Shown: positions 28,371 to 36,121 of the stretch, piece by piece
How positions within the stretch are numbered: position 1 is the stretch's first letter
Layout: each line of letters opens with the position of its first letter
Source of the DNA: DATCZS01 sp036525795
Lineage (GTDB): Bacteria > Actinomycetota > Acidimicrobiia > Spongiisociales > ZC4RG35
Assembly: GCA_036525795.1 (NCBI GenBank)
Contig: DATCZS010000112.1
Coordinates: forward strand, 1-64,000
DNA: 64,000 bases
Direction of reading: 5' to 3'
Made by a program: the position numbers and the translations under genes
Notes under the pieces: model-generated
Database searches by the model: none
Seen by the model: only the letters and a program-made list of their open reading frames with translations
Told to the model about the DNA's origin: nothing

Positions 28371-28399
28371 TCCACAGGCTCCTCCACACTTGTGGATAA
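28371..28399 (-). promoter_or_regulatory. DnaA box cluster upstream of dnaA
   Basis: TTATCCACA (perfect consensus, minus strand, 28399-28391) lies opposite TCCACAC at 28383-28389 and close to TCCACA at 28371-28376. It is immediately upstream of dnaA, suiting autoregulation or a second part of a bipartite origin. The rest of 28400-28708 has a 12-bp palindrome CGAGCTAGCTCG (28673-28684) and no gene that I can support. Confidence 0.65.
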
Positions 28400-28708
28400 G
28401 CCAGACCGGGTTCGCTCTGCACACTGTCGTTCAGTTGTCGGAGCGCGTCGAACGACGGGTCCCGAAGGGGGGAAGTGACCCGATCTACGGCGTCCGACCG
28501 GCAATATAGGGAGCTCGCTTGCCGGCGTTCAAGAACGCGGAAACCGCGACTGGACGGCCGGTCGACGGCGTCGCGATCCCGGAAATACCCTGCTGATCAT
28601 TGAGGATTTCCACGTCGGGCCCCCCGGCGGGATCGGTGGGTTTGGGCGGTGACTGGTTGTCGGGTTTTTTCGCGAGCTAGCTCGGGTGTTCGCGAGTCGG
28701 CCCCGGCT

Positions 28709-28738
28709 TTGACAGTACGCCCCGACGGTCCGTAGCCT
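28709..28738 (+). promoter_or_regulatory. promoter of rpmH-rnpA operon
   Basis: TTGACA (28709-28714), 18-nt spacer, TAGCCT (28733-28738). The most consensus-like -35 in the window, as expected for a ribosomal protein operon. ATG of rpmH is 31 nt downstream. Confidence 0.75.
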
Positions 28739-28769
28739 ATTGCGGTCAATCCCGAGCAGACAGCCAATC

Positions 28770-28904
28770 ATGAAACGTACGTATCAACCCAAAGTCCGTC
28801 GGCGCAAGCGGCGGCATGGATTCCGGCACCGAATGCACACCAGGGCCGGGCGGGCCGTTCTCAAGGCCCGCCGGGACAAGGGTCGCAAGCGGTTGGCTGC
28901 CTGA
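28770..28904 (+). CDS. rpmH: 50S ribosomal protein L34
   Basis: 44 residues, MKRTYQPKVRRRKRRHGF followed by RMHTRAGRAVLKARR and RKRLAA. Length and sequence are those of bL34. It is the first gene of the rightward operon and lies next to dnaA, on the other strand, as in most bacteria. Confidence 0.97.
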   Translation: MKRTYQPKVRRRKRRHGFRHRMHTRAGRAVLKARRDKGRKRLAA

Positions 28905-28907
28905 CCC

Positions 28908-29228
28908 ATCACCCGGATCCCCACCCTCCGTACCCCGCGACACTTCCGCCGGGTGTTCGACACGGGAACCAGACGCCGCAGGGGCGGCATCACCGTGGTC
29001 AGTGCCCCGCCGGTATCGTCCGGGGGGGCGGTAGGGTTTGTGATCAGCCGTTCTTCCGGGAAGGCGGTGGTCAGGAACCGGATCAAGCGTCGCCTGCGGG
29101 CGGCGGTCCGAGAGATACCGGAGTTCCTCGAGCAGGATCGCGTTGTGATCGCCACCGGAGCGATCGCCACGGTCCCGTTCGAAACGCTGGTGCAGTGGCT
29201 TTTGGCGGCGATATCCCATGACGAGTGA
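28908..29228 (+). CDS. rnpA: ribonuclease P protein component
   Basis: About 106 residues if read from ATC 28908. The conserved RnpA N-terminus (RIPTLRTPRHFRRVFDTGTR) lies upstream of the first usual start, GTG 28953, so a GTG start would remove a conserved part. Between the rpmH stop (28902-28904, same frame) and 28953 there is no ATG, GTG, TTG or CTG. The RNR motif VVRNRIKRRLRAAVRE and the central VGFVISRSSGKAV are intact. It forms RNase P with the RNA subunit to mature tRNA 5' ends. A non-canonical AUC start coupled to rpmH is the simplest reading; a sequence error is the alternative. Confidence 0.85.
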   Translation: MTRIPTLRTPRHFRRVFDTGTRRRRGGITVVSAPPVSSGGAVGFVISRSSGKAVVRNRIKRRLRAAVREIPEFLEQDRVVIATGAIATVPFETLVQWLLAAISHDE

Positions 29229-29475
29229 AGAGACACAGACTGCGAGACCGAGTGCACGACCGTTCGTGTTCTTGATTCGCGCCTACCAGAAATTGGTAAG
29301 TCCTTCGCTTGGCAAGAACTGTCGATTCACCCCCACCTGCTCGACGTACGCCGCCGAGGCGATGGGCCGCTTCGGCCCGGTGCGGGGTGGGTGGATGGCC
29401 GCCAAGCGGATCGGTCGTTGCCACCCTCTGGGCCCTTCCGGCTATGACCCCGTTCCGTCGACTCTGGAGCACTGA
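29218..29475 (+). CDS. yidD: membrane protein insertion efficiency factor YidD
   Basis: 85 residues, overlapping the rnpA end. YidD signatures are present: RAYQKLVSPSLGKNCRFTPTCSTYAAEAM, GGWMAAKRIGRCHPL and GYDPVP. A small amphipathic membrane-associated protein that assists YidC-dependent insertion. Confidence 0.95.
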   Translation: MTSEETQTARPSARPFVFLIRAYQKLVSPSLGKNCRFTPTCSTYAAEAMGRFGPVRGGWMAAKRIGRCHPLGPSGYDPVPSTLEH

Positions 29476-29478
29476 CGT

Positions 29479-30378
29479 ATGGGTGCGTTGTTCAGCGGTA
29501 TTCAAAATGTGTTGGCGTCGGTTCTGGCGTTCTGGTACGACCTGGTGCCGTCCTTTGGGCTTGCCATCATCTTCCTGGTCATCCTCGTCAACATCCTGCT
29601 CTTCCCTTTGACGCTGCGTCAGACCAGGGCCACCCGGGCGTTTCAGGAGATCCAGCCTGAGATCAAGCGGATCCAGAAAGAACTCAAGGAAGATCCCGAG
29701 GCGATGCAGAAGGAACTGGTGCGGGTTCAGCGGGAGTCGGGTGCCTCGGCCGGTGGGTGTCTCCTCCCCCTCGTCGTCCAGTTCCCGATCTGGCTGGCGT
29801 TGTTCCGGGTGCTCACCAACATCTCCAACGTGGCGCGCGACGTCCCCGACACGACCCCGGTACTCCCCGAAGGCTCGGCGCTGCTCGATGCGGTTCGCGA
29901 CCACAACATCGGTTTTCTGGGAATGGACCTCAGCCTCAACATGAGCGACGGTATCCGGAGTGGACTGGTGGCGGCGATCCCCTTCGTGGCGATGCTGGCG
30001 CTGATGGTGGCAAGCCAGTATTTCCAGCAGTGGCACGCCCAGCGCGGCAACCACCCGCGAACCGATCTCACCGCCCAGCAACGTCAGCAGCAGCAGACCC
30101 AGCAGGTGATCACCCGGGTGATGCCCCTCTTCATCGGCTTCATCTCGTGGAACTTCCCTGCCGGCCTCGTCGTGTACTGGACCACGTCCAACCTGTTTCG
30201 ACTGGGCCAGCAGTTCGTCATCTTCGCCATTGATGGCCGCCCCACCCCGCCGCCTGCCGGCGGTGACGGGCCACCCCGCAAGGGCGGAGACGGATCGCCG
30301 GATGACGAGGATTCATCCACCAAGAGACCGAAGCCCCAACCGCGCTCGGTCAAGAAGACGCGTCGGAGGAGGAAGTAG
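29479..30378 (+). CDS. yidC: membrane protein insertase YidC
   Basis: 299 residues, the short Gram-positive type without the large periplasmic domain. About five helices, with the conserved hydrophilic-groove arginine region NILLFPLTLRQTRATRAF, SGASAGGCLLPLVVQFPIWLALF, and NFPAGLVVYWTTSNLF near the end. A highly basic C-terminal tail (RSVKKTRRRRK) could contact ribosomes. No lipobox is seen. It inserts membrane proteins with or without SecYEG. Confidence 0.94.
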   Translation: MGALFSGIQNVLASVLAFWYDLVPSFGLAIIFLVILVNILLFPLTLRQTRATRAFQEIQPEIKRIQKELKEDPEAMQKELVRVQRESGASAGGCLLPLVVQFPIWLALFRVLTNISNVARDVPDTTPVLPEGSALLDAVRDHNIGFLGMDLSLNMSDGIRSGLVAAIPFVAMLALMVASQYFQQWHAQRGNHPRTDLTAQQRQQQQTQQVITRVMPLFIGFISWNFPAGLVVYWTTSNLFRLGQQFVIFAIDGRPTPPPAGGDGPPRKGGDGSPDDEDSSTKRPKPQPRSVKKTRRRRK

Positions 30379-30380
30379 CC

Positions 30381-31268
30381 GTGGAGTGGGTCGAAGTCCG
30401 GGGAAAGACGATCGAGGTAGCGGTCAGCGCCGCGCTCGGCGAACTGGGCTTGGAGAGCCCGGAGCAGGCCGACGTGGAGATTCTGCAGGAACCAGAACGG
30501 GGATTCCTGGGGATGGGCGGACGCGACGCCATCGTTCGGGTCAAGCCGCGCGGCCAGCGCAAGCGTCGTCGTCGGCGCAAGCGGGGTGGCGGCGACAATG
30601 GAGAACAGCGGAATCGCCCGGCGGAGGGCGGGTCCGACCAGGCCAAGACAGGAGAACGGGCCCGGAAGGGCTCTCGTCAGCCCGCCTCCGCCGACAAACG
30701 CCCCAGCCCGCCCGAACCGCGCGGCGGTGAGCGGTCGCGCCGGGGCGAGTCACGGAGTGATCGACCGAAGAAGGAGACACCCAAGATGGAGATCGAGGAG
30801 CAGGCCCCACTGGTTGAGTCCTTCCTTACCGGTTTGGTCGACGCCTTTGGGTTGGAGGGCGAGGTATCGGTCCGCGTGGACGACGAGGTCATCGTGGCCG
30901 ACGTTCGCGGCGCCCAGACCGAAGCGATGGTCGGCCCGAGGGGCCGTACCATCGAGGCAATTCACGAGTTGACCAAGACGGTTCTGCAGCGCCAGACGCA
31001 GTCTTCTGCTCGGCTCCGGCTGGACATCGCCGGCTACGGTGAGCGCCGGCGGCAGGCCCTGTCGATCTATGCGGATCAGCTGATCAACCAGGTGGCGGGT
31101 GAAGGCGGGGAGGTGGTGCTCGAGCCCATGAGTGCCAGCGATCGCAAGGTGATTCACGACGCCGTGGCGGCGCGACAGGGAGTACGGTCGTACTCGGAGG
31201 GCGAAGCCCCCCGTCGCTACGTGGTGATTGCCGCCACCGAGCCCTCGGGGGTCAGCGAAGAGGAATGA
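30381..31268 (+). CDS. jag: RNA-binding protein Jag/KhpB
   Basis: 295 residues from GTG 30381, 2 nt after yidC. Jag_N domain (about 1-52, VEVRGKTIEVAVSAALGELGL, GFLGMGGRDAIVRV), a long Arg/Gly/Lys-rich disordered linker (about 55-135), KH domain (about 145-215, MVGPRGRTIEAIHELTKTVL) and R3H domain (RRQALSIYADQL, MSASDRKVIHDAV). It binds RNA and affects cell division in Gram-positives. Confidence 0.93.
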   Translation: MEWVEVRGKTIEVAVSAALGELGLESPEQADVEILQEPERGFLGMGGRDAIVRVKPRGQRKRRRRRKRGGGDNGEQRNRPAEGGSDQAKTGERARKGSRQPASADKRPSPPEPRGGERSRRGESRSDRPKKETPKMEIEEQAPLVESFLTGLVDAFGLEGEVSVRVDDEVIVADVRGAQTEAMVGPRGRTIEAIHELTKTVLQRQTQSSARLRLDIAGYGERRRQALSIYADQLINQVAGEGGEVVLEPMSASDRKVIHDAVAARQGVRSYSEGEAPRRYVVIAATEPSGVSEEE

Positions 31269-31290
31269 CCCGTCCAGCGGTGACGGTGTG

Positions 31291-31322
31291 CCAGGAGCCG
31301 GGCCCGAGGGCCCGGCTCCTGG
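31291..31322 (+). terminator. strong hairpin terminator after jag
   Basis: Arms 31291-31305 and 31308-31322 are perfectly complementary (15 bp, CCAGGAGCCGGGCCC and its reverse complement). It ends the rpmH-jag operon and is followed by G-rich sequence, not T-rich. It separates that operon from the parS/rsmG region. Confidence 0.75.
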
Positions 31323-31351
31323 CGTTGGGGCAGGTCTCGGCCGGCGGGCAC

Positions 31352-31367
31352 TGTTCCACGTGGAACG
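31352..31367 (+). promoter_or_regulatory. parS: parS site 1 (ParB binding)
   Basis: TGTTCCACGTGGAACG matches the near-universal parS TGTTTCACGTGAAACA with the C/G variation common in actinobacteria. It is 36 bp upstream of site 2. Confidence 0.9.
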
Positions 31368-31387
31368 TGGGGTCGGTTCGATCGGCG

Positions 31388-31405
31388 TGGTTCCACGTGG
31401 AACCA
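31388..31405 (+). promoter_or_regulatory. parS: parS site 2 (ParB binding), perfect palindrome
   Basis: TGGTTCCACGTGGAACCA is an 18-bp perfect palindrome with the parS core. It ends one base before the TACTGT box of the rsmG-parA-parB operon, so ParB binding here should compete with RNA polymerase. Confidence 0.9.
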
Positions 31406-31406
31406 G

Positions 31407-31412
31407 TACTGT
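31407..31412 (+). promoter_or_regulatory. -10 box of rsmG-parA-parB
   Basis: TACTGT, 9 nt before the rsmG ATG. The -35 region is occupied by parS site 2. Confidence 0.5.
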
Positions 31413-31421
31413 GGGGGAACG

Positions 31422-32015
31422 ATGGATGCGGTGCAACGGGCGGCCGAGTGGGCCGGACTCGCCCTCGATGACGACATGGTCCACCTCCTGGGCCGCTTCG
31501 AGGAGTGGTTGCGCGACGAGGCGGTTCCGGCCGGTGCCCTCGGGCCGGCGGAAGTCGACCGAATCGGCCGGCGTCACGTGGCGGACTCCTTGTGCTTCGC
31601 CTCTGCCTGGCGGGGCCTGCCCCCCGAACGGTTGGCAGACGTCGGTAGTGGCGCAGGGCTTCCCGGTCTCCCCCTCGCCATCACCCACCCCCGGGTCCCG
31701 GTCACGCTGATCGAACGCGCCGGACGGAGGGTGACGCTGCTGCGCCGCGCCATCCGGGTGCTGGGGTTGGACAACGTCGACGTCGTCTCCGACGATCTCG
31801 ATCGAGTCGAGTCCCGTTGGCCGGTGGTGGTCAGTCGGGCAACGATCCCCTGGTCCCAGGCAGACCGTCTCATCCGGTTGCTGGAGCGTCCAGGGACGTT
31901 GGTGCTCGGTGGCTCTCACCTGGCGCGTCCGCAGGTGACCGGGTTCCAGGTGATCGACATCCCACCGGAGATCCTTGCTTCCCCGGCGTGGCTCCTTACA
32001 ATGGCCCGGCCGTGA
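31422..32015 (+). CDS. rsmG: 16S rRNA (guanine-N7) methyltransferase RsmG
   Basis: 197 residues. SAM-binding motif DVGSGAGLPGLPLAI, then VTLIERAGRRVTLLRRAIRVLGL and VVVSRATIPW. It methylates G527 of 16S rRNA; loss gives low-level streptomycin resistance. It starts at ATG and overlaps parA by GTGA. Confidence 0.94.
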   Translation: MDAVQRAAEWAGLALDDDMVHLLGRFEEWLRDEAVPAGALGPAEVDRIGRRHVADSLCFASAWRGLPPERLADVGSGAGLPGLPLAITHPRVPVTLIERAGRRVTLLRRAIRVLGLDNVDVVSDDLDRVESRWPVVVSRATIPWSQADRLIRLLERPGTLVLGGSHLARPQVTGFQVIDIPPEILASPAWLLTMARP

Positions 32016-32794
32016 CCGCCACAATCGTTGCCATCGCCAATCAGAAGGGTGGGGTCGGTAAGTCGACCACCGCCATCAATCTCGGAGCAGGTCTCGCCAG
32101 CGCCGGACGCAAGGTATTGCTCGTCGATCTCGACCCGCAGGGGAACGCCACGTCGGGGATCGGGGTGGATCGATCGGGGATCACGGTGTCGGTGTACGAC
32201 GTGTTGCTCAAGCAGACCCCGATCGAGGATGCGCTCGAACCCACCGCCGTTCGTGATCTGCTGGTCGTGCCGGCCACCATCGACCTGGCCGGTGCCGAGA
32301 TCGAATTGGTCTCCGTTCTCAGCCGGGAGCAGCGACTGAAGACCGCGCTGAGCGCCATCGGGGCGGATTTCGACTACATCATCGTCGACTGTCCTCCATC
32401 GCTCGGCCTGCTCACCGTGAACGCCTTCACCGCCGCCGACGAGTTGCTCATACCGATCCAGTGCGAGTACTACGCCCTCGAAGGCTTGTCTCAACTCCTG
32501 CGCAACGTGGAACTCGTCCGCAGCAACCTCAATCCCAAGCTCTCGGTCGGTGGGGTGGTGCTCACCATGTACGACGGCCGCACCCGATTGGCCAAAGAGG
32601 TCTCGGCCCAGGTGCGGGCTCATTTCGGGGACGCCACGTATCGGGCGGTCATTCCCCGTTCGGTCCGGCTGTCCGAGGCACCTTCGTACGGGGAGCCGAT
32701 CGAGTCGTTCGATCCGATGAGCAGGGGTGGAATCGCCTACCGGGAGCTGTCCCGGGAGTTTCTGCGACGGCACGAAGGAGACGACATCAGATGA
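32012..32794 (+). CDS. parA: chromosome-partitioning ATPase ParA/Soj
   Basis: 260 residues from GTG 32012 overlapping the rsmG stop. Deviant Walker A KGGVGKST at residues 12-19, switch region DLDPQGNATSGIG, Walker B YIIVDCPPSLGLLT. It forms gradients on the nucleoid that pull ParB-parS complexes. The ATGA end overlaps parB. Confidence 0.96.
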   Translation: MTATIVAIANQKGGVGKSTTAINLGAGLASAGRKVLLVDLDPQGNATSGIGVDRSGITVSVYDVLLKQTPIEDALEPTAVRDLLVVPATIDLAGAEIELVSVLSREQRLKTALSAIGADFDYIIVDCPPSLGLLTVNAFTAADELLIPIQCEYYALEGLSQLLRNVELVRSNLNPKLSVGGVVLTMYDGRTRLAKEVSAQVRAHFGDATYRAVIPRSVRLSEAPSYGEPIESFDPMSRGGIAYRELSREFLRRHEGDDIR

Positions 32795-33633
32795 ATGCTC
32801 GACGTGGTGGCCTGGGCCGGGGGTTGGACGCCTTGATACCGGCGGGGCCGGCCACCGGGGCGTTCCGGATGATCGAAATCGCCGACATCGCTCCCAACCC
32901 GCAGCAGCCGCGGGCCCGATTCGACGACGAGGCGATCGCCACCCTGGCCGATTCGATCGCAGAACTGGGCATCCTCCAACCGCTGATCGTCACCGAGCTG
33001 GAGGACGGGGGCTATGCCCTGGTGGCGGGAGAACGTCGCTGGCGAGCAGCCAAGCGGGCCGGACTGACCGAGGTCCCGGCCATGGTCCGAACCGTCGACG
33101 ACGAACGGTCGCTGACCGAAGCGTTGGTGGAGAATCTCCAGCGGCAGGATCTCACCCCCATGGAGGAAGCCGCCGCCTACAACCAACTCCTGGAAGATTT
33201 TGGATTGACACACGAAGAGGTGGGGCGCCGGGTGGGGAAGAGCCGGGCGACGGTGACCAACACCCTGCGTTTGCTCCAACTCCCGGCCAGCATTCAGGGA
33301 ATGGTCGACCGGGGAGAACTCGCGTTCGGACACGCTCGTGCCCTGGTGGCGCTCGAGGACCGCACGTACGCCGAGCACATCGCCGGGCGGGCGGTGGAGG
33401 AGGGATGGAGCGTGCGTCAGGTGGAAGAGGCGGTGCGGGTGCGAACCCAGCCGGCGCCTCCACCACCGGTGGTGCGCGAGGTCCGCCCGGTCGAGATCAT
33501 CGAGTTGGAGCAGCGCCTGACCGACCGCCTGCAGTCGAAGGTCAAGATCGCCTACCGATCCAACAAAGGGAAGATAGAGATCCGATTTACGTCACTTGAC
33601 GATTTAGAACGGATCTACCGGACGTTCTTCTGA
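32791..33633 (+). CDS. parB: chromosome-partitioning CTPase ParB
   Basis: 280 residues. Short N-terminal ParA-interacting peptide (ARRGGLGRGLDALIP), CTP-binding domain with GERRWRAA and ALVENLQRQDLTPMEEA, helix-turn-helix VGRRVGKSRATVTNTLRLL, and a C-terminal dimerisation domain with KVKIAYRSNKGKIEIRF. It loads at parS, clamps and slides. Last gene of the operon. Confidence 0.96.
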   Translation: MNARRGGLGRGLDALIPAGPATGAFRMIEIADIAPNPQQPRARFDDEAIATLADSIAELGILQPLIVTELEDGGYALVAGERRWRAAKRAGLTEVPAMVRTVDDERSLTEALVENLQRQDLTPMEEAAAYNQLLEDFGLTHEEVGRRVGKSRATVTNTLRLLQLPASIQGMVDRGELAFGHARALVALEDRTYAEHIAGRAVEEGWSVRQVEEAVRVRTQPAPPPPVVREVRPVEIIELEQRLTDRLQSKVKIAYRSNKGKIEIRFTSLDDLERIYRTFF

Positions 33634-33634
33634 G

Positions 33635-33662
33635 CTGAGTCCTGAGTCCTGAGTCCTGAGTC
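33635..33662 (+). repeat. 7-bp tandem repeat, four perfect copies
   Basis: CTGAGTC occurs four times without interruption directly after the parB stop codon. Non-coding. Confidence 0.9.
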
Positions 33663-33689
33663 GGCCGGGGGAGTGGCGCCGGCGGAGAG

Positions 33690-33725
33690 CCATCCACACG
33701 TGTGGAAACATCTGGGTAGAACTAC
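33690..33725 (-). repeat. dispersed 36-bp palindrome-bearing element, copy 2
   Basis: Reverse complement of the element at 9027-9062 with 29/36 identity; the palindrome CCACACGTGTGG is at 33694-33705. It overlaps a second inverted repeat, GAACTACATCGACGTAGTTC (33719-33738). Like copy 1 it lies between convergent genes (parB and the cwlM-like gene). Confidence 0.7.
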
Positions 33726-33831
33726 ATCGACGTAGTTCACGGCCAGTCCGCTGCCTGGACGCTCGGCGCTTGCCATACCGTGTCGGATCCAATGCGTCCC
33801 TCTGGGGACTCGAGACTTGCGACTGGATCTC

Positions 33832-34791
33832 TCAGCTCGGGTTGCTGGCAAATTCTTCCAGAATTTGGATCACCTTGCGGCCGAGGGCATCGTCGATGTC
33901 GTGGCGGTGGATGACCACGGCGGGAGCCCTCGTCTCTCGGAGGATGGCCGTGGCGCGGCCCTCCGACGCGCCGCCCAGTTGGGCCGAGAGATGGGCGGCG
34001 AGACTCCGGCCCACCTCGCTCTCTCCCGTCTGCGCCGAGAAGAAGTAGACCGAGTCGTCTTCCTCCACGCCGAGCTCGAAGGAGATCACGAGGTCGGCAG
34101 CATTGCGATTGGAGCGCCGGGCGCGTACCCGCTCCGGCAACACCTCGTCGGCGCTGCGGGAGATGAGCGGAATACCCCCGCGCTCCTGCAGTTCGATCGC
34201 GGCAGCGTTGGCGGCGCCCCATGCCCTGCCCGCCTCATCGGGGGTGCGGCTGGCGGCGTCGAGCAGCACCCGCGTCCCGACCAGGCCGCCGCCGAGTGAT
34301 CTGAGCCACTCGCGTTCGCGCACCATCTGCCTCCCGGCCCGGATCGGACCGCGCGACACGAGGCGGATCTCGGTGATCACCTCCGGCCCTGCCATCCCGT
34401 CTTCGGCCAGTCCCCGGTTGCGCTGGAAGTCGAGGATGGCCCGTTCGGTGTCGGGACCGAAGATGGCGTCCGGCTTGCCTGCGTCGAATCCGAGGCTGTT
34501 GAGCCGTGACTGCAACTCGCCGACGTCTTCTCCGCGAAGCATTGGACGGCGGAGATAGAGCAGCCGGTCGCCGAGGCGGTAGCCGGCTTCGTAGAGCGAG
34601 CGCCAGGTCTCGGGGCCGACGATGGCGTCGGGCGTGAGTCCGCGGGCGCGCTGGAACTCGATGACAGCGGATCGGGTGGTGTCTCCGTACTCACCGCGCG
34701 GGTCGGCTTCGCAGCTGAAGCCCAACGCGGAAAGCCGATCCTGGATGTCTCGGACCGGCTCTCCGGAATCACCGAGACGGTAGAGCCGCAT
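33832..34791 (-). CDS. cwlM: CwlM-like protein: two peptidoglycan-binding domains plus degenerate amidase_3 domain
   Basis: 319 residues, no signal peptide. Two PG_binding_1 repeats (about 5-70 and 83-142: AVIEFQRARGLTPDAIVGPETW, AILDFQRNRGLAEDGMAGPEV). The C-terminal half (about 170-319) has the outline of N-acetylmuramoyl-L-alanine amidase_3 but lacks its zinc ligands: LDPGHGG is LDAASRT (177-183), SIHAN is SFELG (237-241) and the terminal Glu motif reads VVIHRH. In mycobacteria cytoplasmic CwlM next to trxB/trxA is a phospho-regulated activator of MurA. Position and lack of export signal suit that role, so it is probably not an active amidase. Confidence 0.85.
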   Translation of the reverse strand: MRLYRLGDSGEPVRDIQDRLSALGFSCEADPRGEYGDTTRSAVIEFQRARGLTPDAIVGPETWRSLYEAGYRLGDRLLYLRRPMLRGEDVGELQSRLNSLGFDAGKPDAIFGPDTERAILDFQRNRGLAEDGMAGPEVITEIRLVSRGPIRAGRQMVREREWLRSLGGGLVGTRVLLDAASRTPDEAGRAWGAANAAAIELQERGGIPLISRSADEVLPERVRARRSNRNAADLVISFELGVEEDDSVYFFSAQTGESEVGRSLAAHLSAQLGGASEGRATAILRETRAPAVVIHRHDIDDALGRKVIQILEEFASNPS

Positions 34792-34818
34792 GGCTCCATC
34801 GTCTCACAACGGCGGTGT

Positions 34819-35145
34819 TCAGGCGAGGTACTCGGAGAGCTCTTGCACCAACTGGTGCTTTGGGCGGGCTCCGACGATGCGCTTCTTCTCGACCCCGTCC
34901 TTGAACAGGATCAGCGTGGGGATGCTCATCACGTCGAACGAGGCGGGAGCCTGAGGGTTCTCGTCGATGTTGAGCTTGCCGATGGTGAGGCTGTCCGAGT
35001 GCTCTGCGGCGATCTCTTCCAGCACGGGCGCAACCATGCGACACGGTCCGCACCACTCGGCCCAGAAGTCGACGAGGATCGGTCGATCACTGCCGATCGC
35101 TTCTTGGAACGTGGTGTCGGTGAGCGTGGTCAGGTTGTCTGCCAT
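34819..35145 (-). CDS. trxA: thioredoxin
   Basis: 108 residues from ATG 35145, active site WCGPC in FWAEWCGPCRMVAPVLEEIA, cis-proline MSIPTLILF. Disulfide reductant supplied with electrons by TrxB, encoded 49 bp upstream. Confidence 0.96.
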   Translation of the reverse strand: MADNLTTLTDTTFQEAIGSDRPILVDFWAEWCGPCRMVAPVLEEIAAEHSDSLTIGKLNIDENPQAPASFDVMSIPTLILFKDGVEKKRIVGARPKHQLVQELSEYLA

Positions 35146-35194
35146 GAGTTCTCCTATGATCCTGTTCCCGGTCCCAACCGCGTCGAGGCGCTGT

Positions 35195-36121
35195 TCATTC
35201 CAGCTCGGCCAGGAAGTGCTGGGCGTCGAGCGCCGCCTGACATCCGGATCCGGCGGCGGTGATGGCCTGGCGGTAGACCTTATCGGCCACGTCCCCGGCG
35301 GCAAAGACCCCTTCGATCGATGTGGCGGTGGTTGGTCCGGAGTGGATGACGTATCCGGTCTTGTCGAGGTCGATCTGACCGCCGAAGATCTCGGTGTTCG
35401 GCCGGTGACCGATGGCGACGAAGACCCCGTCCGTTCGAACCGGGCGTTGCTCGCCGTTGGTCGTGTCCTCCAATACGGCGCCGGTGACCTCGTCCTCGCC
35501 GAGGATCTCGACCACCCGGGCGTTCCAGATGACGTCGATCTTCGGGTGGTCCAGGGCCCGTGCGGCCATGATCGCCGAAGCCCTGAACTCGTCGCGCCGG
35601 TGCACGATCGTCACCTTGGAGGCGAACTTCGTCAGGAACAGCGCCTCCTCCATCGCGGAGTCCCCGCCCCCGACCACGATCAGCTCCTTGTCCCGGAAGA
35701 AGAAGCCGTCACAGGTGGCACACGCCGACACCCCGCGCCCGGTGAGCCGCTCCTCGCCCGGGACCCCCAGCCACACGGCGGACGCACCTGTCGCGATGAT
35801 GACGCTCTTCGCCCGGTACTGGTCGGCGCCGACGTTCACCGTGAACGGACGCTGGGAGAAGTCCACCTCGGTGACGTCGGTGGTGACGAGGCGGGCACCG
35901 AAGTGATCCGCCTGCTTGCGAAACCGGTCCATGAGTTCGGGGCCCATGATCCCGTCGGGAAAGCCCGGGTAGTTCTCCACGTCGGTGGTGATCATCAGCT
36001 GCCCGCCAGACTGGCTGCCCTCGAACACGAGAGGTTCGAGATCGGCCCGTGCTGCGTAGAGGGCTGCGGTGTACCCGGCCGGGCCGCTGCCGATGATGAT
36101 GACGTTCTCGACGGTGTTCAT
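35195..36121 (-). CDS. trxB: thioredoxin reductase
   Basis: 308 residues. FAD-binding GSGPAGYTAALYAAR, redox-active CATC (SACATCDGFFF), NADPH-binding GGGDSAMEEALFLTK with HRRDEFRAS, and FAD GVFAAGDVADK. NADPH-dependent reduction of thioredoxin. ATG overlaps the stop of the small membrane protein upstream. Confidence 0.97.
   Translation of the reverse strand: MNTVENVIIIGSGPAGYTAALYAARADLEPLVFEGSQSGGQLMITTDVENYPGFPDGIMGPELMDRFRKQADHFGARLVTTDVTEVDFSQRPFTVNVGADQYRAKSVIIATGASAVWLGVPGEERLTGRGVSACATCDGFFFRDKELIVVGGGDSAMEEALFLTKFASKVTIVHRRDEFRASAIMAARALDHPKIDVIWNARVVEILGEDEVTGAVLEDTTNGEQRPVRTDGVFVAIGHRPNTEIFGGQIDLDKTGYVIHSGPTTATSIEGVFAAGDVADKVYRQAITAAGSGCQAALDAQHFLAELE

Noticed and set aside
31265..31471. 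A 68-codon frame across the parS region
   Set aside because: It covers a perfect terminator hairpin, two parS sites and a promoter, has no ribosome-binding site and no recognisable product.
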